64,000 nt of DNA from Sthenelais limicola (lineage: Eukaryota; Annelida; Polychaeta; Phyllodocida; Sigalionidae). Shown here piece after piece: positions 11,841-24,842 of this stretch. The stretch is from contig OW804096.1 in NCBI GenBank assembly GCA_942159475.1, positions 125,664,941-125,728,940 of the forward strand, written 5' to 3'. Position 1 is the stretch's first letter; each line of letters begins with the position of its first letter. The position numbers and the translations under genes are program-made. The notes beneath the pieces were generated by a model. It was not told where the DNA came from, ran no database searches, and saw only the letters and a program-made list of their open reading frames with translations.

Positions 11841-13792
11841 TGTTTCTCACATGTCAGATTTTCCAGTTTTTGTGGAATTCCACAACGTCCATGTCTTGAA
11901 ACAAGCCCGCAAATATGCGTTTTTAATGGAGAGAAGAGAGGTTTTAAAGAGTGATTAACTTCAGCATGTCTCCTGTGTGATAATGACAGACACAACCAAC
12001 CGAAAGACTGATTTTTGGTTTCAAAGCTGAAATATAATTCGTTAACATGACTAAACTAATTGTGCCACATCAGAACAGCGTGTCCCATGTCTCTTGTAAC
12101 AATGTCCTTGGAAAGACCATAATTCTTTATTAATATCTTTTGCTCCCCCAGGTAATTTCTCTCTTGAAATACCTAGTCGTTAATGAGTACCCAAAAACCT
12201 AATGAGCTGGTTTTTTCTTTCAGGCCAAGTCAAGACCAGGTGTGTGTAAAATAAATAGCTGTTCTGACTTCAGTTACTTCATTTTTCATCGGAGTCATCG
12301 AAAAACTTCCCATTAAGTCATCAGGTTCCGCAGGCATCCACAGAAAAACTCTTTGAGGAAGTTTGGTTTCAGTAAACAAAAGTTTTATAGTAATCTGTGT
12401 GCAGGAAATACATTCAAATTGATGTGTGGGTAAGATATACCATGTGGTATAAAAACCAGATGGATATCCTACATGTAGACGTGGAACCATACTTAGCACA
12501 GGCGATCAAAGCCATTCCTATGTCCATCGCTGTTATATATATATGCCGATGCCCTAAAGCAATCATGATAAAACCTGTACAGATTTCTGCCTGTGTTGAT
12601 GGTTCCCTCATTATAACTATTCGCAATCTGTCAATAGCCATCAGTCCTCATTATCCACATTGCCTTCTCGCACTGCTTGTTACAAGTATGTATCCAAGGA
12701 GACAGCGGTTCGTGACTGAACTAAATCATGGTGATACACCACTGAAAACAACGCAGGACGAAGGCTCCTCCAACTCGTAGAATTCAAGCTGGACTTGGCA
12801 TGTACTCTTCAGCATTTGGTTGTTGTCGGGTGTGTTTTGTTGTTCCTATTACACATATAGTTTTATTTCTATTTAAAAATACATATTCATGGCAAATGGT
12901 TGAGATATAGAACTACTCGTTTTGACATACGACGCACTTCAATGGGGGTCATTTGTCCGCCTTTTATTTTAAAAAAAACACATCAATTGTTGAAAAATCA
13001 AAATCGTGGTCTCCCGCTTGTGGGCAATGTGTAGCGTTGGAATGTTGGCGTACAATGACTATATTAACTAATAAACAAATCTATAAACAGGTTACATATG
13101 TATTTAACCATAATTATATCAAAATGGTCGATGTTATTTATTTGTTCTCCGATCTCTTAGGATTTAGGAGGAGTGTATTTAATGACAATTATTGCTTATT
13201 ACTAAAAGAGTTAGATCCCCATCATCTTGTCCAGTTGTTGAATTGAACGCCATAATCCTATTCATAAGGTGTTTGTGAATGGAAAGAGTCAACTTGTATC
13301 CACGGAATAATTTGATTACCGTTGGAAGGTTCCAACGGTACTTAAATATTTCCATCACCTAAAATAAATAAAAATTACTATAACAAATTTCCCGTTTGCT
13401 TTGTCTTAAAATATTCTCACATAAGTAGAACTCTTAATTCACAGAATATTTCTTATTCAATTTGTTTTTAGATCCTTTTGTATCCTTACTTTTTATGTCA
13501 TTAATGAATCCGAGTGAATTAAATAGATTAGCTGCATCCCGTTTCAATGACTATAAGAAACGTGTAGAATTTTTTGCTTTTCGTTCTAATCCTACAATAA
13601 TTCTTTAATTATTTTTAAAGGAAGGCTTTGATCTTTATTCATTACCAAGATATTACCTTAAGATATTAATGTTTTCCAATGGCTACCTATCTGATACTAA
13701 ATACCTGTGTATAACAATTATAAATTTTAACAGAAGTGTATTTGAATTGGATAGCGTTATTTTGTATCTCGTATTTTGTATCACGTAATTAT
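11841..13792. other. Intergenic with one exon-like acceptor and a 127-codon frame
   Basis: At 12206-12223 a strong acceptor-like 'ttttttctttcag' precedes a frame open to a stop at 12314-12316 (starts AKSRPGVCKINSC). A separate 127-codon plus frame spans 12397-12780 from an alternative start. Neither matches a family I know and neither has independent support. Confidence 0.3.
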
Positions 13793-14249
13793 AGACACAG
13801 CTCCTGGGCCCGCATTCTAAGTCATTTGGCTTATTGGTAAGATTCTGGCTTAAAGCCTGGGTTAAGTAAAACAGTAATATTCTTAGTCGTTAAGCCACAG
13901 GCTTAATAAACTCAGGCATTAAATATGTTCAAATAAACGTAATTTAGTTAACAATGGCTTATGTAAACATAGGAAAAGATATTTGGTTCATCTTCACAAA
14001 GGAATTCCCGATGCAGATGCCTTGATTTCATTGTTTATCAACACAGGTAAGGCTTAAACCACCTATAAACCACCTTTGAGGGTGGTTTACCATAAGCCAA
14101 TTTCATAAGCCTAAGATTCGCTTACCAATGACTTATAATTTGACAAAACCCTACTTTTTACCATAAGCCATAAACGAGTTTGATATTGTCTTATCATAGG
14201 CTTAAGACAAGTTTATATGACTTAGAATGCGGGCCCTGGTGTTGTGTCT
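13793..14249. mobile_element. Non-autonomous TIR element, 457 bp
   Basis: Inverted termini of about 33 bp with a few mismatches. The core GGGCCCGCATTCTAAGTCAT at 13806-13825 is repeated inverted at 14217-14236. Subterminal motifs based on 'ggcttat' occur in both halves. It is non-coding. The right end touches the 3' tail of the LINE at 14250. No clean target duplication was found, so I leave the superfamily open. Confidence 0.8.
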
Positions 14250-16168
14250 TTTTGTTTTTTTTAAAAAAAGGTCTTTATTTTCATAATCCTGCCATTGGGC
14301 TTTTTACACATCTAAAGCGCGATTAATGATAACCGTGTATTTATTGGTATTCTTGGTATTTTCGTATTATCCTTCGATAACACAGCTGTGCTTATGGCAC
14401 CCACACCTTTTTGTTTACTAAACATAGATATCATGCACCATTTTTCATTTTGTTTTCATTCACTGTGGACCTGATCATCGCTTCGATTCTATAGATCTAG
14501 ACAATTAATTGATTGGTCATGCGTTTAATAAATGTTTCACTCATTCTACAGCTTCATCATAGAGTATATCTTTCCACATCTTCCATTTTAAGAGCTACTA
14601 GAGCCTCATTTCTACCAGAAAAACCTTAAGCACCCCATCATTTTTGTAAAACATTCTTTGCCTGTTGATGTAATTCTTGGCCATCATTATAGACCATTTT
14701 GAAAATTCTTGGAACTTGTTATGGCCTTCATAGCCAAACAGGACACAACTGACTTTGATTGTTTTTAACACTGAAATCTTCCATAGCGATGTTATTTGTT
14801 ACACCACAGTAGATACTCGTTCCAGAACAAACATATTTTGGAACAATCAAAGAAATAGTTAACTATATAATCAACTTCATCACAATAATTACAGTGATAA
14901 TTCGATTATTTTGATTTGTTACAAATACTGGTTACAGCATATTATATATATGGATGACCTTATACTGGAGTGTCTGGAGTCTGGCTTCTTTCGTACATGT
15001 AGGCTTATATGGGATGGCGAAGATTTTGGCCCAGACCTCTTTGGAACCAAAGAAGGCATCCTGGGCGAGGATGTCGCTCCATTTCTCCAGCTTTTCATAT
15101 TTTGGTCTATCCTTTTTGGCTAGTCCTTTGTATACTAGATTAATTTTAAAATCATACACATTAAAAACATTCCCATTTTATCTTGAAGTCGACTTCTTAA
15201 ATCCCCCCTCCTCCCCCCTGGCCAAGATGAGCCATCTATGAGGCACAAAATATTTTATTGTAAGCCTTTCTAAGAAGTTACATTTGACTCCGTCTCTTGT
15301 GACAATTTCTTCTACGGACAAGAACTCTATATTATCATTGATCATATCGCCAATGGTATTAACTCCATTTCCATGGAGGATCTTTTAATACTTTACCCCA
15401 CACTTTATAATACTATGCCTGTTTTCCCAAATTCTCTCACACAACACCTCCCTTCTGGAAGAAGGTTTTTGTTGTAATAAAGTCTCCTCCATATTCTGAA
15501 AATCCCCAGGAAGAAGTCGCTGAGGAAAGTGTTAGGCATTAGTCTGCCCAATAACAGGTAGTCCACACGTTTCTTATGAAATGACTCAATAATACTGGTC
15601 CATTTCCTATTTCTTCCCAATAGCATCATACCGACCCATTTGATTCTGTTAGAGACGAACAATTTCTTTGATAGATCTTACTCTTAAACCACCGTCTTCA
15701 TGTGATTGTTTTAAGAATTTAATACTAATTTTACTGCCTCTCTTTCCCCACATCATCTTTTTTCGTAACTTGTTCTATCTCTTTCTCAGGTGAACATCGA
15801 GAGGAATGCAAGCTATAGAAGATATTAACACGTTATTTATAATGGCTTTGTATTTTAACGACAGATTTCTTCCTGCTGATGTTCCTACAATGCCATTCAT
15901 TCTCTGAATGAAACTATTTCAAACTGTCAAAGTTTGTATTGGGCTCCTCTGCTTTAAAATCCGGGTGAAAAATGTGGACTCTTGGTATTTTGACCTCACC
16001 TCTCCATTTTGCAAATTCTCTAGTTTCTCTGTTTACTATTCTGACACCCATATTAATACCTACAGTTATTCCGTCGTTTACCCTAAGCCCAGAGATTTTA
16101 CCAAAATCATGCAGTACATCGATCACTCTGGCTGAGAAATTCTCATCGCGGTCAAAAATCGGTTTTTA
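14250..16168 (-). pseudogene. 5'-truncated LINE (non-LTR retrotransposon) reverse transcriptase remnant
   Basis: Broken frames on the minus strand follow the order of a LINE ORF2 C-terminal half. From 16168 downward: FGKISGLRVN (the segment that follows the catalytic YXDD in these enzymes; the YXDD itself is absent, lost upstream), the thumb-like LSLKYKAIINN, then MWGKRGSKISIKFLK, then HEDGGLRVRSIKEIV, then WAKIFAIPYKP and LQTLQYKVIH. Next, at about 14838-14897, comes a cysteine-histidine knuckle, CNYCDEVDYIVNYFFDC. A last block KVSCVLFGYEGHNKF lies near 14720. Frameshifts and stops separate the blocks, so it is dead. An AATAAA followed by an A-rich tail on the minus strand near 14250-14275 marks the 3' end. 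Clade not settled; the tail domain resembles L1/Tx1- or CR1-like elements. Confidence 0.85.
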
Positions 16169-17074
16169 GTGTATGTGTGTAATCTACTGCTTTATACTAC
16201 GAGATTATTGAGGTTTGACATCTTTTCTTTTATATTATGTTAAATGGTGACCTTTAAACGTAATTCAGTTTGGACTGAGAATATCATTGTATTTGTACAT
16301 AATAATGTCCAGTGCTGAATAAGAATATTTAAAACAAAAACATTTAATGAAATCCAAGTAAAACGTTACATACATACCCAGGTCAGTGATAATTTCATAT
16401 GAATAGTAGACTACAGTTATTGTAATACAACTGAAAATACCTATCAATCATTTCTCCTACACTAGGCTGATATCTAGGATTTTCAAACCAACAAGCGCTC
16501 AGTGATACTTCGATAAGCAAACTGTGCAATGTAGAATGCTAGAATGCTAGAACGTATTACCTGCCGATCTTTGGAATCCTAATAACAATAATAGTATAAT
16601 CAGTTGCATAATGCTTGTTGCATGGGATGGAATATGTCATTAGTCACCGATGAGATTATCTTTAAATTGATTAAATTAGAAAACGGATGGATTTCTGTTA
16701 TTCTTAGTTGGTTAGGATTATGGTCTGCATTGAGATGCCTTTCAGCCAATACATACTAGCAGGCACTGTTCTTGTTGTGTACACCCGCATGGATCCATAT
16801 CAAGCACAATAAGTAGCAACAAAAATTGTTTTTCTTGCTGTTGTCAGACGTTTTATTCAGAAGCAGGTGAATAACTACATCAATATTTGACCTAAATAGA
16901 ATATAATATCCCCGTGTAAAGTGTCGGAGCCGATTTCTGACGGGGGTGGAGGGGGTAGGGGCAGTCGGCTGAAAGATGGATGAACGGTTCAATGACGTCA
17001 GCAGGTATTCATCTTTCATGCATCTCCACTATCCTGACAACCCTCTGTACCTCCTCTGACTGTCCCCCGTCCAG
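16169..17074. other. Intergenic; possible promoter features near 16930-17000
   Basis: Just before the tiny exon at 17075 lies a G-rich GGGGGTGGAGGGGGTAGGGG (about 16940) and a full CRE palindrome TGACGTCA (about 16992). Nothing else recognised. Confidence 0.35.
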
Positions 17075-17100
17075 ATGATCGGCTCGGACCTGGGGCTTAG
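17075..17100 (+). CDS. Candidate 26-nt exon (microexon or first coding exon)
   Basis: The segment is preceded by a pyrimidine-rich stretch ending CTGTCCCCCGTCCAG and followed at once by GTAAGC, a good donor. It begins with ATGATCGGCTCGGACC, so it could be a first coding exon (reading MIGSDLGL) or, if the upstream AG is used, an internal microexon. The base composition is much richer in GC than the surroundings, and a CRE-like TGACGTCA lies 80 bp upstream. No partner exon was found, and such short matches can arise by chance. Confidence 0.22.
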
Positions 17101-17171
17101 GTAAGCAAAACACCTGCCTCAATTACCAACTTGGCGTAGATCTATAGCGCCACAAATTAAGGCAATAGTCG

Positions 17172-17443
17172 GCACAGAGAGGGAAAGGGTGGGAGAGGGA
17201 AGGAGAGAATGAAAGAAGCAGACAGACAGGGTGAGAGAAATCGGATAGAGTGAGGAACAAGGTGACCATGGGAGATTGGGGGGAGAAGAAGTGGGGAGGG
17301 AGGGTGTGGGGATGAGAAATAAGACAAAGAGAGTGAAAGAGAAGAGGAACATGGGGAGAGGACGGGGGAGGAGAGGAAGAGGAAGAGAGAGAGAACACGG
17401 GGACGACAGAGGGAGAGTGAGTGAGAGAGGAAGGAGGTGAAAG
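17172..17443 (+). repeat. Long purine-rich tract
   Basis: About 270 bp of almost only A and G on the plus strand (GGGAGAG, GAAAGAG units). A tract of this type can adopt triplex-like structure. Frames read across it are artefacts. Confidence 0.85.
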
Positions 17444-17581
17444 ATTTCTTACAGTTCCTGCCGATTCTTGACCATACCTCCCCTAGAGAACCTACCTGTT
17501 CTTAACCGTCCAGAGGACGGGTATACTATGCTAGTATACATAATAAAAGAGACGCCCATACAAGGGCCCAATATAAAGTAA

Positions 17582-18014
17582 AGGTCCTAGTCCACTAAGC
17601 CGATTCTCATGCGATTTTCTGCTGCAGAGGACCCCTTTCCACTAAAGTCTGTGAGAATCGTATATATGTGATTTCCAGCGTGCAATTTATGGGTGCTATT
17701 TGAAAAGTCAGCCGAACTGGTAACATATGACCCAAACCACGCAATTTGATTGGTTTGGTGATGTTGCGCTCTTGGTGACATTGCACTATGCTGCCTAGCA
17801 CTGCCTTGCAAGTTTCAAAAGTTTTCAAGCAAAGTTCCGATAATTTGGCAAGAAATACTGTAACAATAAGGTAAATATAAGAAATAAATCTACAAATCAG
17901 TATGTAATAAATACCAAATGGCACTCTATATGGTTTAAAATCGTGTCTCGAGACCTGATAATAAATCAACATCGTGCCATTTGGTATAAGAATCGGTTTA
18001 GTGGACAAGGGCCT
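17582..18014 (+). mobile_element. MITE family B, copy 2, split by an insertion
   Basis: The left part (AGGTCCTAGTCCACTAAGCC onward) and the right end (GAATCGGTTTAGTGGACAAG) match the 109-bp copy at 8881-8989. Here about 326 bp (17661-17986) sit between 'gtgagaatcg' and 'aagaatcggttta'. The 133-codon minus frame across 17607-18008 runs through both elements and is not a gene. Confidence 0.85.
17661..17987. mobile_element. Insertion inside MITE B copy 2
   Basis: Recognised because the host MITE has an uninterrupted copy elsewhere. It contains a perfect 14-bp inverted repeat, ATACCAAATGGCAC at 17911-17924 and its inverse at 17974-17987. The borders read 'cgTAT' and 'GGTATaag', compatible with a TA-type duplication. 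Class not assigned. Confidence 0.6.
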
Positions 18015-19014
18015 TAAGAGTGTGGAGTATATTTATATAGTCAAGTTTGATCTGAATTACTGACAAATTGCCATTTTTATTACTTGATAATTATTGACGC
18101 TGAGCAATAACAGCAAAGCCACTTTATTTTTCTCTTCGTTTTTGACGTCTGCTATTGAAATTGAAATCATGCACCCAGCTGGCAAATTGCGCCTTTTATT
18201 ACTGAACTTAATACTTCCGGTCATGTCACTTCGAGCAAGAAATGATGAGTTGGGACGAATTCAGTCTCATTTCCTCGATGCACACAAGCAATTTGTGGAT
18301 CTCACGCCTCTCAACCCTAGCGGTTGTATTAGTGAACTAACCTCCTATGGGTGTATTTTATTATAGCAAGACCTTACAGCACATCATAATGTAACAAACT
18401 GAAGGAACACGACAAAAACTGTATTGTGAACCGCAGATTCGCGAGCTCAAGTCGCGAGTTTCGTCAAAGGACTTAACAAACGAGGGTAAATTCGTTTGAT
18501 CAAGTTTATTGACCCAGAAACACAATTACAAGCGAATAGTGGAACCCACTACATATATACATGTATGTTGTATATGTTTTAGCTAGATGGCACCAAATAT
18601 TTTGATGATTGAACAATCCATCCTTGAATCAACATTACCCCAGCCTTAAATTCGAATTCGAACCTACACTCACTTTTAAAGTTGCATTCCCAGTTATTGC
18701 TATCGTACTAGCTTACCAAATTTATTCATTATTATTATGACCTATAGGACCGAATTAATCAATATTCTGCTTCTGCAATATACTGCTTTTGCAAGAATCG
18801 GTCGAGAGAGGAAGGGGATGAGGGATTAATAAGTGACACCACTACAGACAAAGATTTCGATGGGTCTACGAAATATAAATGTGGGCATTTATGAACCCTT
18901 GTAGGAAAGACAAACAAGGAAAAACAAATCCTCTATATTCTTCCAATATTCTTTTGCTAGATATCAACACGTAATTATTTCCTTACACCTCTTTCTCGAA
19001 CTGATCAAAAGCTC
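18015..19014. other. Intergenic
   Basis: A 90-codon frame at 18094-18366 has no supporting signal. Nothing recognised. Confidence 0.45.
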
Positions 19015-19385
19015 TTCCAACTCGCACACAGTTTCTTTTCGTTCCCTTCTCTGCCTCTCTATCTGGTCCTCTTCCTCCTTCTTTCCCTCGTAGTTCCTCC
19101 TCCTCCTCCTTCTCCTCCTACACTTCTTCTCCTGCATCAGTTCCTCCTCCTACAACACCATCTAGCTTCTACTCTACATCTCCAGCTCCTTCTATCACTA
19201 CCGCCTCCCCATTCGCTTCCTTCTCCTCCACCTCCTCCTCCTCCTCCTATCCTCCCCTCCTCTATCAACAATTCCTCCTGACATTTCCTCCTCTTGCTCC
19301 TCTTGCTCCTCCTCCTCCTCTTCCTCCTCTTGCTCCTCTTCTTCCTCTTGCTCCTCGTCTCACTTCCTTCTCTTCCTATCAAGGC
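19015..19385 (+). repeat. Long pyrimidine-rich tract
   Basis: About 370 bp dominated by TCC and CTCCT units. It is the strand complement in type of the purine tract at 17172-17443, 1.6 kb away. The lysine/arginine/glycine frame on the minus strand is an artefact. Confidence 0.85.
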
Positions 19386-20034
19386 CCCCCCACCAATGAT
19401 GTCATGCCATTTGAAATAGTGTACCCCCTTAGCTCCGTATTGTTATGTTTTGTCATACCCTTGTTATTTTTTTTTGTAATTACCAAGTTATATGAAGAGA
19501 GGAACTTGGCAGAACTCTCAAACATTTGAACATGGTGATTGGCAGAAATGTTGAACAAAATAGACCAGATTTTATCCATTCAAATTTAAACTTCCTTTTC
19601 TGACCAAAGTCGGGATATAAATGTAGATGTGAATAGAATTGCTTTTCGTCGTGAAATAACATTTATATGGAAACCGTGGAAGGGTCAAAAGTATAAAAGA
19701 AATGTGGGCATTGATGAGGAGGCTTATGTATCTCAGCTAAATATAGGTCTGGGGTGATATCAGAATTGCGTGGGGAGCACAATTAGAGAATTGTAACCCG
19801 TTCAATCGATACTTGAACTCAAAATCAATTACCTTCACAGGTGAAAAATTCCTTCCCCCTACATATATAGACCCTGCCTATAGTCTGGTATATTGAGGAA
19901 ACGATTGTAACAATTGAACCCTGTCGTCTGAACATACATTGGTGTGATGAAATATATTTAAGTTTTCCTTTTTGGGGGGAGGGGGTGGGGTGGGAGGGGG
20001 TATATTTTATATAAAAGCTACATTCTCAGATAAC
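19386..20034. other. Intergenic
   Basis: G-rich patch near 19973-20000. Nothing else recognised. Confidence 0.5.
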
Positions 20035-20150
20035 ATTGGGTACAAAATTTAAGATTCTCTACATTTTGTATCGTTCTTTTTCAACCCATCTCATAGTCAT
20101 TTGACCAAAGTGTTGGAGGAGTGTGTCTGCTTGCTAAAGGGCTTCATAAA
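20035..20150 (-). repeat. Dispersed repeat family C, copy 2
   Basis: On the minus strand it shares GGTCAAATGACT, the 'gatgggttgaaaaagaacg' block and 'gagaatct', in family order, with the copies at 10677-10790, 36505-36655 and 58895-59015. Confidence 0.55.
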
Positions 20151-23100
20151 TGTCAGCATTTACATTTCGCGGAACCGCCGAGTTCCTTTCATGCAATTGT
20201 CTCACTTATTATCATCAGCGACCTTTTTCTCTCGGCCGACACGACTTCAAAGTCTTGTAAAAACATATTAAAGCAGCAGAATATTGATAGTCCTATTATA
20301 AGTCTTAATATGAGAAGATATTGAGAGATTTTGTTTATCTTAATAGCTGAAAGCTGAAAGCTCAAACTGCAGCTTTAAAAGGGTGAGGAATATGTCTGTA
20401 CGTTTATCAGAACTTATTTTCATGTAGTTTTTCAATGTTTCTATAATAGTATTCATAGTTGCACCCCTTGACTTTATTACTCAAACAACTAATCCTGATG
20501 CATATGAGGTTCATTGGATCAAACTGTAAGATGATAAGCTCAGTAAGTCTCCAATTTTAAAAGTGCAATCTTGCAAAAATGAATTTTGATGTAATAGTCT
20601 GACTTTTGGTGTTCCTGCACATTCTCTCGCCGCGTGTGCAATCACTCTGATCTGTAAAGTATTATAAATCTATAATGAACGCGCGTGAGATTATGGACAC
20701 TTATTTGGAATATTCATGCCGTGGTGATGGACAAGATAAAATTACCATATTATAGAACCATATTATAGGGAATTATATACAGGCGTGACCAACCCGATTG
20801 ATCTATGCATCAATGAATGCAATTTCGGAACATCATGTGATCAATAAATATCAATAAACATCGAACACAGAGAATAAGTGAAAAGGGTCCTATTATTTGA
20901 GAAAGCTCCGGTCAGATTTTATTTCCAAAAAATAACAATGTTCTGCCGAGAGAGTAGCAGGTTGTCAAAGAGACAAAAGGATTGGTTTTGCATAATTTAA
21001 CCTAGCTATTCTATTATATCAATAATCTTCATCACATCATGAAATATAGATGCGGGTTGACAGATAATTGCTGGTTATCTTCTGCGTGAAATCATTTGTT
21101 ACAGGATCTATCTTGTTTATTCTTTCTCTTTTTTCATTTAAATCATTATGTACACACATGCTCAATCTTTAGTGTTTTACTACCTACCAGGGAAGCCTAA
21201 CTAGATGATATTTTGACCATGGGTGGTCTTGTTAACAGCGACCACGGTAAGACTGTAACTATCCCATCAATTCATTATTTTCAACAACGAAACTAAATAC
21301 CACTTGAATGGTGCAGATTATTCCATCCCAGACAATAATAGCATGGTCCCATAATATAGCATTCATGGTAGCTATATTTTCTATTCTTCATTTATCACCC
21401 TGTTTAGTCATATGTACTTCTAGACCAAAGTATTGACCTAGAAATATTGATTATAAGTCGTTCAGCTAGGCGGTAATTCTTGTGTTCACGTTACATTCGC
21501 GTTTGGCAGGGCGTTCAAACCAATGAGGCGATGTAGAGGAAAGATCTATACCAGTGGGGCGGGCCAAGGGAGAGCAATGTTGTACCACTGAGGCACGCAA
21601 AGAAGCAATGAGAAGAGGCGATAATGTGCGATTATTCCTTGTTTCTTCAGGTGTGGCAAGCCAGGGGCTATTTATTCTTGAAAGTTCTACTTTCGCATTT
21701 GGTTGTGTTTGTTTGGACAAATTTCGTGATAAAATAATCAGTTCGGATAAAAATAAGTTTTGTTGTATCGATTTTTGACAAGGAATGAATGTAGCATTCA
21801 GGATACCCAGTTCTAACTACACTTTCATTACATTTGATATTTGAGATTAAAACAAAAATGAATAACGTTATGAATAATTACACTGAACAACCAGCTCTGC
21901 GAAGATTATTTTATCGGTGCATATTCAAGTCTAAGTTATGCAATTTTACTTTTGATAATGTGTTAGAGTTGATATAATCATCGCATTGACCTAATGTCAC
22001 GAGCTTATAGGGCGCTTTGTTATCAGGTCCTCCATTGTGTTGAGACCCGATTATAAAATACTGATTTGTTCATTTATTTAGTAAATACCTTTTCAATGCT
22101 GTTACGTTTGCGGTATTATTGTAACAATGACTGTTAAGTTTCGGAGCTGGCCCGCCAGCACTGCAAAGAGCGCAACTTCTTTAACCAATGAAATTGCATC
22201 ATTTAGGTCACGTGTTACCATGACAATCTGAACAACACATGAAAACCCGATGGCAGTCCCAAACGGGACTGTGGTAACTGAACAAGTATGTAATAAGATG
22301 TTCGAAATATCATCTCATTGACTTTATAATCTTGAATCTATAATTAACATGCATACTACAATGTAGACAAAATACGTTTCATTCCACCTTTCATACATTA
22401 ATCTATCGAGAACTTTTTAATTTGAACATATGCGGCCATATATATGCACCCCCGCTACATGTATAATTAAATGCACTCACAGATTAATCATATTTTATAA
22501 AGACTAAAAGATATTGCCATATACTTTAAATCATACAGAAACAACTGCGAAAATGAATTACCTAAAAATTATTAATACAAAATAACTTCTTGGCATAATA
22601 TAGAAGATACTCTCTCGGGGGCACCATCGATAAATGTATACTCCCTATATTCTGGTAGGGTCTCAGAGTTCAATTATCCAATTGGTTTATACCGCAGCGA
22701 ATAACAACATTATGGTGCGTGTGAGACACCATATAAGCGTCTGCCTACTCTTGAAGGCCTCAAACAAAATCATCGACCGGTTAAGTCTGACCTTGGTGAC
22801 AACTTCCCCTCCTCGGCTTATTTATGGCAAACACTATCGTTTTACGCCCCATTACCATTTCTACAACCTCAACCTCCCATTTTACTTCCCAGTGTGTGGG
22901 TGTAAAGAAACAAAAATGCATGATAAAAAGTAAAGGAGTCCGCACTGAGAGATCAGAAGGGGCCTTGAAATGTTTTTGCCACCAAGTCAAAGGATAGTAT
23001 CGTTTACTGGTGGTGGTATGTGTGTGTGGTGTGGTGGGGGGTAATCCACTTTGCTAAGTATAGTGATTATCCAAGGCCACTAGTCATCCATACAAGGTTT

Positions 23101-24842
23101 GATTTAATTGTAAGTTTTTTAACATTCACTTCATGGATTGGCATGTCTGGACTTGTCTTTATTCTGGGACAACGATGGATTGTATTGCCCTAAGCATCTG
23201 AATAATATTGGATATTGATTTTGACATTTATTTCGCCTAGAACAATCAAGCACTTGTGCAATGCTTCTTATTCTTTATTTTTTAATTCTTTACCGTACTC
23301 GACGTTCAAAATACCAACTCTGCGTGAGTTCGATGCTAATGCCCTGATGGCCGGTGCATCGTTCCTAGTTTGGACTTTTTTTTTTTTAAATATTTTTATT
23401 GGCCACATTACATTACATTTTTTTATTTCATATTCACCTCAAAATTACGCATAACAAACACAGCTGTTATATTTCGTGCGTTGCCCTGTCATCACTACAT
23501 TATTATTTAACAAATTTCAAGTTTGCTCACAAAACTCATCTCATTAGACATTGCAAAATCAAATAATTATAAGATTTAAATGGCTGTTCTAACCGCCACG
23601 AATACATTCAATCTCTGTGGAGAAACATTACGATCTATTCTCATATTCTTATAATGTGATTGTACTTGACCGCCTAAGAGATTCAAACAAAGCGATTAAT
23701 TAAACTACATTAACCAACAGGCATTGCTTGTGGATAATGTCCTTTAATCCTGGGACTTCAATTGTATTTGCGTCATCAGTTCAAGGCCCAAACACCATTC
23801 CTGACTTATTGAGAGTGATATTGATTTTTACACTTAGGGTAAATGAAATTGTAAGGATTTATGATCTCGGAAAACTTACTTGGAATTTATCCCTGCTGCT
23901 AGTAGCTTTATTGATCCAGACAACCACACTCAGTCACATAAAACATTGCAGACAAGAACATCTGCCTTGAACCAGAATTGATTCTGCATAGAAATGTGCA
24001 CTTCCATAGTTTACTTCTACTTAAGCTTGGAGTGTATTTTAGGGCTTCCTGTAATATCAGCGACTCATGGGAATGCCACTTTCATCATGGGAGAAAGTGT
24101 AAAAGTGCCTTTATGGATGAATGATATCAATTATAGAATCGAACAACGATGTACCACAGTAAGCCGAGGGTGGTCAAGAACATATGCAGGTTTTTTTTCA
24201 TCACATCAAAATTAGACACAAAATGGAAACTTATGTCAACTAGGACGGAGGGAACTCTTTTTTTTAATTATAGATCCAATGTAAAGGTAGATTCTTTCTT
24301 TTTAATTTTGTATTGGTTCATACGTTTCCATGTTCGATATGATATCTTTAGGTCTCCAAGTAAAAACGGACAAATATTAGAACAAAATTTGATATTAATA
24401 TTGCTTAAGCCTCATTAATAAATCACAATTAAATTATTTCAACAATTTGATGTGATTGACCGTATATAGTTATCCGATTAGGACTTAAATATAGAATACA
24501 TTACTAATGAAACGACGCGTGTCATTCAATATGGCAGACATAACAACTTCTGTTTGTATTGTTGGCCAAGTTAAAGGCAATTACAGTCTTGTGAGGAATG
24601 CAGATCTTTTCATGATTAAATCCTAAATGCAACTTTCATGTTAGGCACAGTGTGAACTATTCACAATGATTGGGTAATTGATTTTTACTAACATATCGGC
24701 TCAAATGTAAGCCATAGGAAATAATTGTTGAGTGATGAGGTTTTAACCAATAATAGGCTAGTGAACCTATATTCATTGTACTGACACCTTATTCTGTTTG
24801 TTTGTCTCGTTGCCAAGGCAGTTTCCCGCGCTCAAGGCACTC
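20151..24842. other. Intergenic; possible non-coding conserved or LTR-like patches
   Basis: No gene recognised. Two GC-richer patches carry CCAAT motifs: 21480-21700 (open frames on both strands, no support) and 22140-22280. The second includes CACGTG and a nested hairpin, CAGTCCC/GGGACTG inside GTTACCA/TGGTAAC. A T-rich stretch at 23373-23432 resembles that at 26890-26950 (LINE or SINE tail like). Confidence 0.4.

Noticed and set aside
12397..12780. 127-codon plus frame
   Set aside because: Starts from a non-ATG codon, has no domain resemblance, and overlaps a comparable minus frame.
17607..18008. 133-codon minus frame
   Set aside because: It crosses a MITE, its nested insertion and the MITE end, so it cannot be a conserved gene.
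18241..18262. ATGATGAGTTGGGACGAATT resembling a hammerhead core
   Set aside because: Both conserved strands are changed (ATGATGA, GAAT) and there are no flanking stems.
19137..19382. Lysine/arginine/glycine-rich 81-codon minus frame
   Set aside because: It is a translation of a simple pyrimidine tract.
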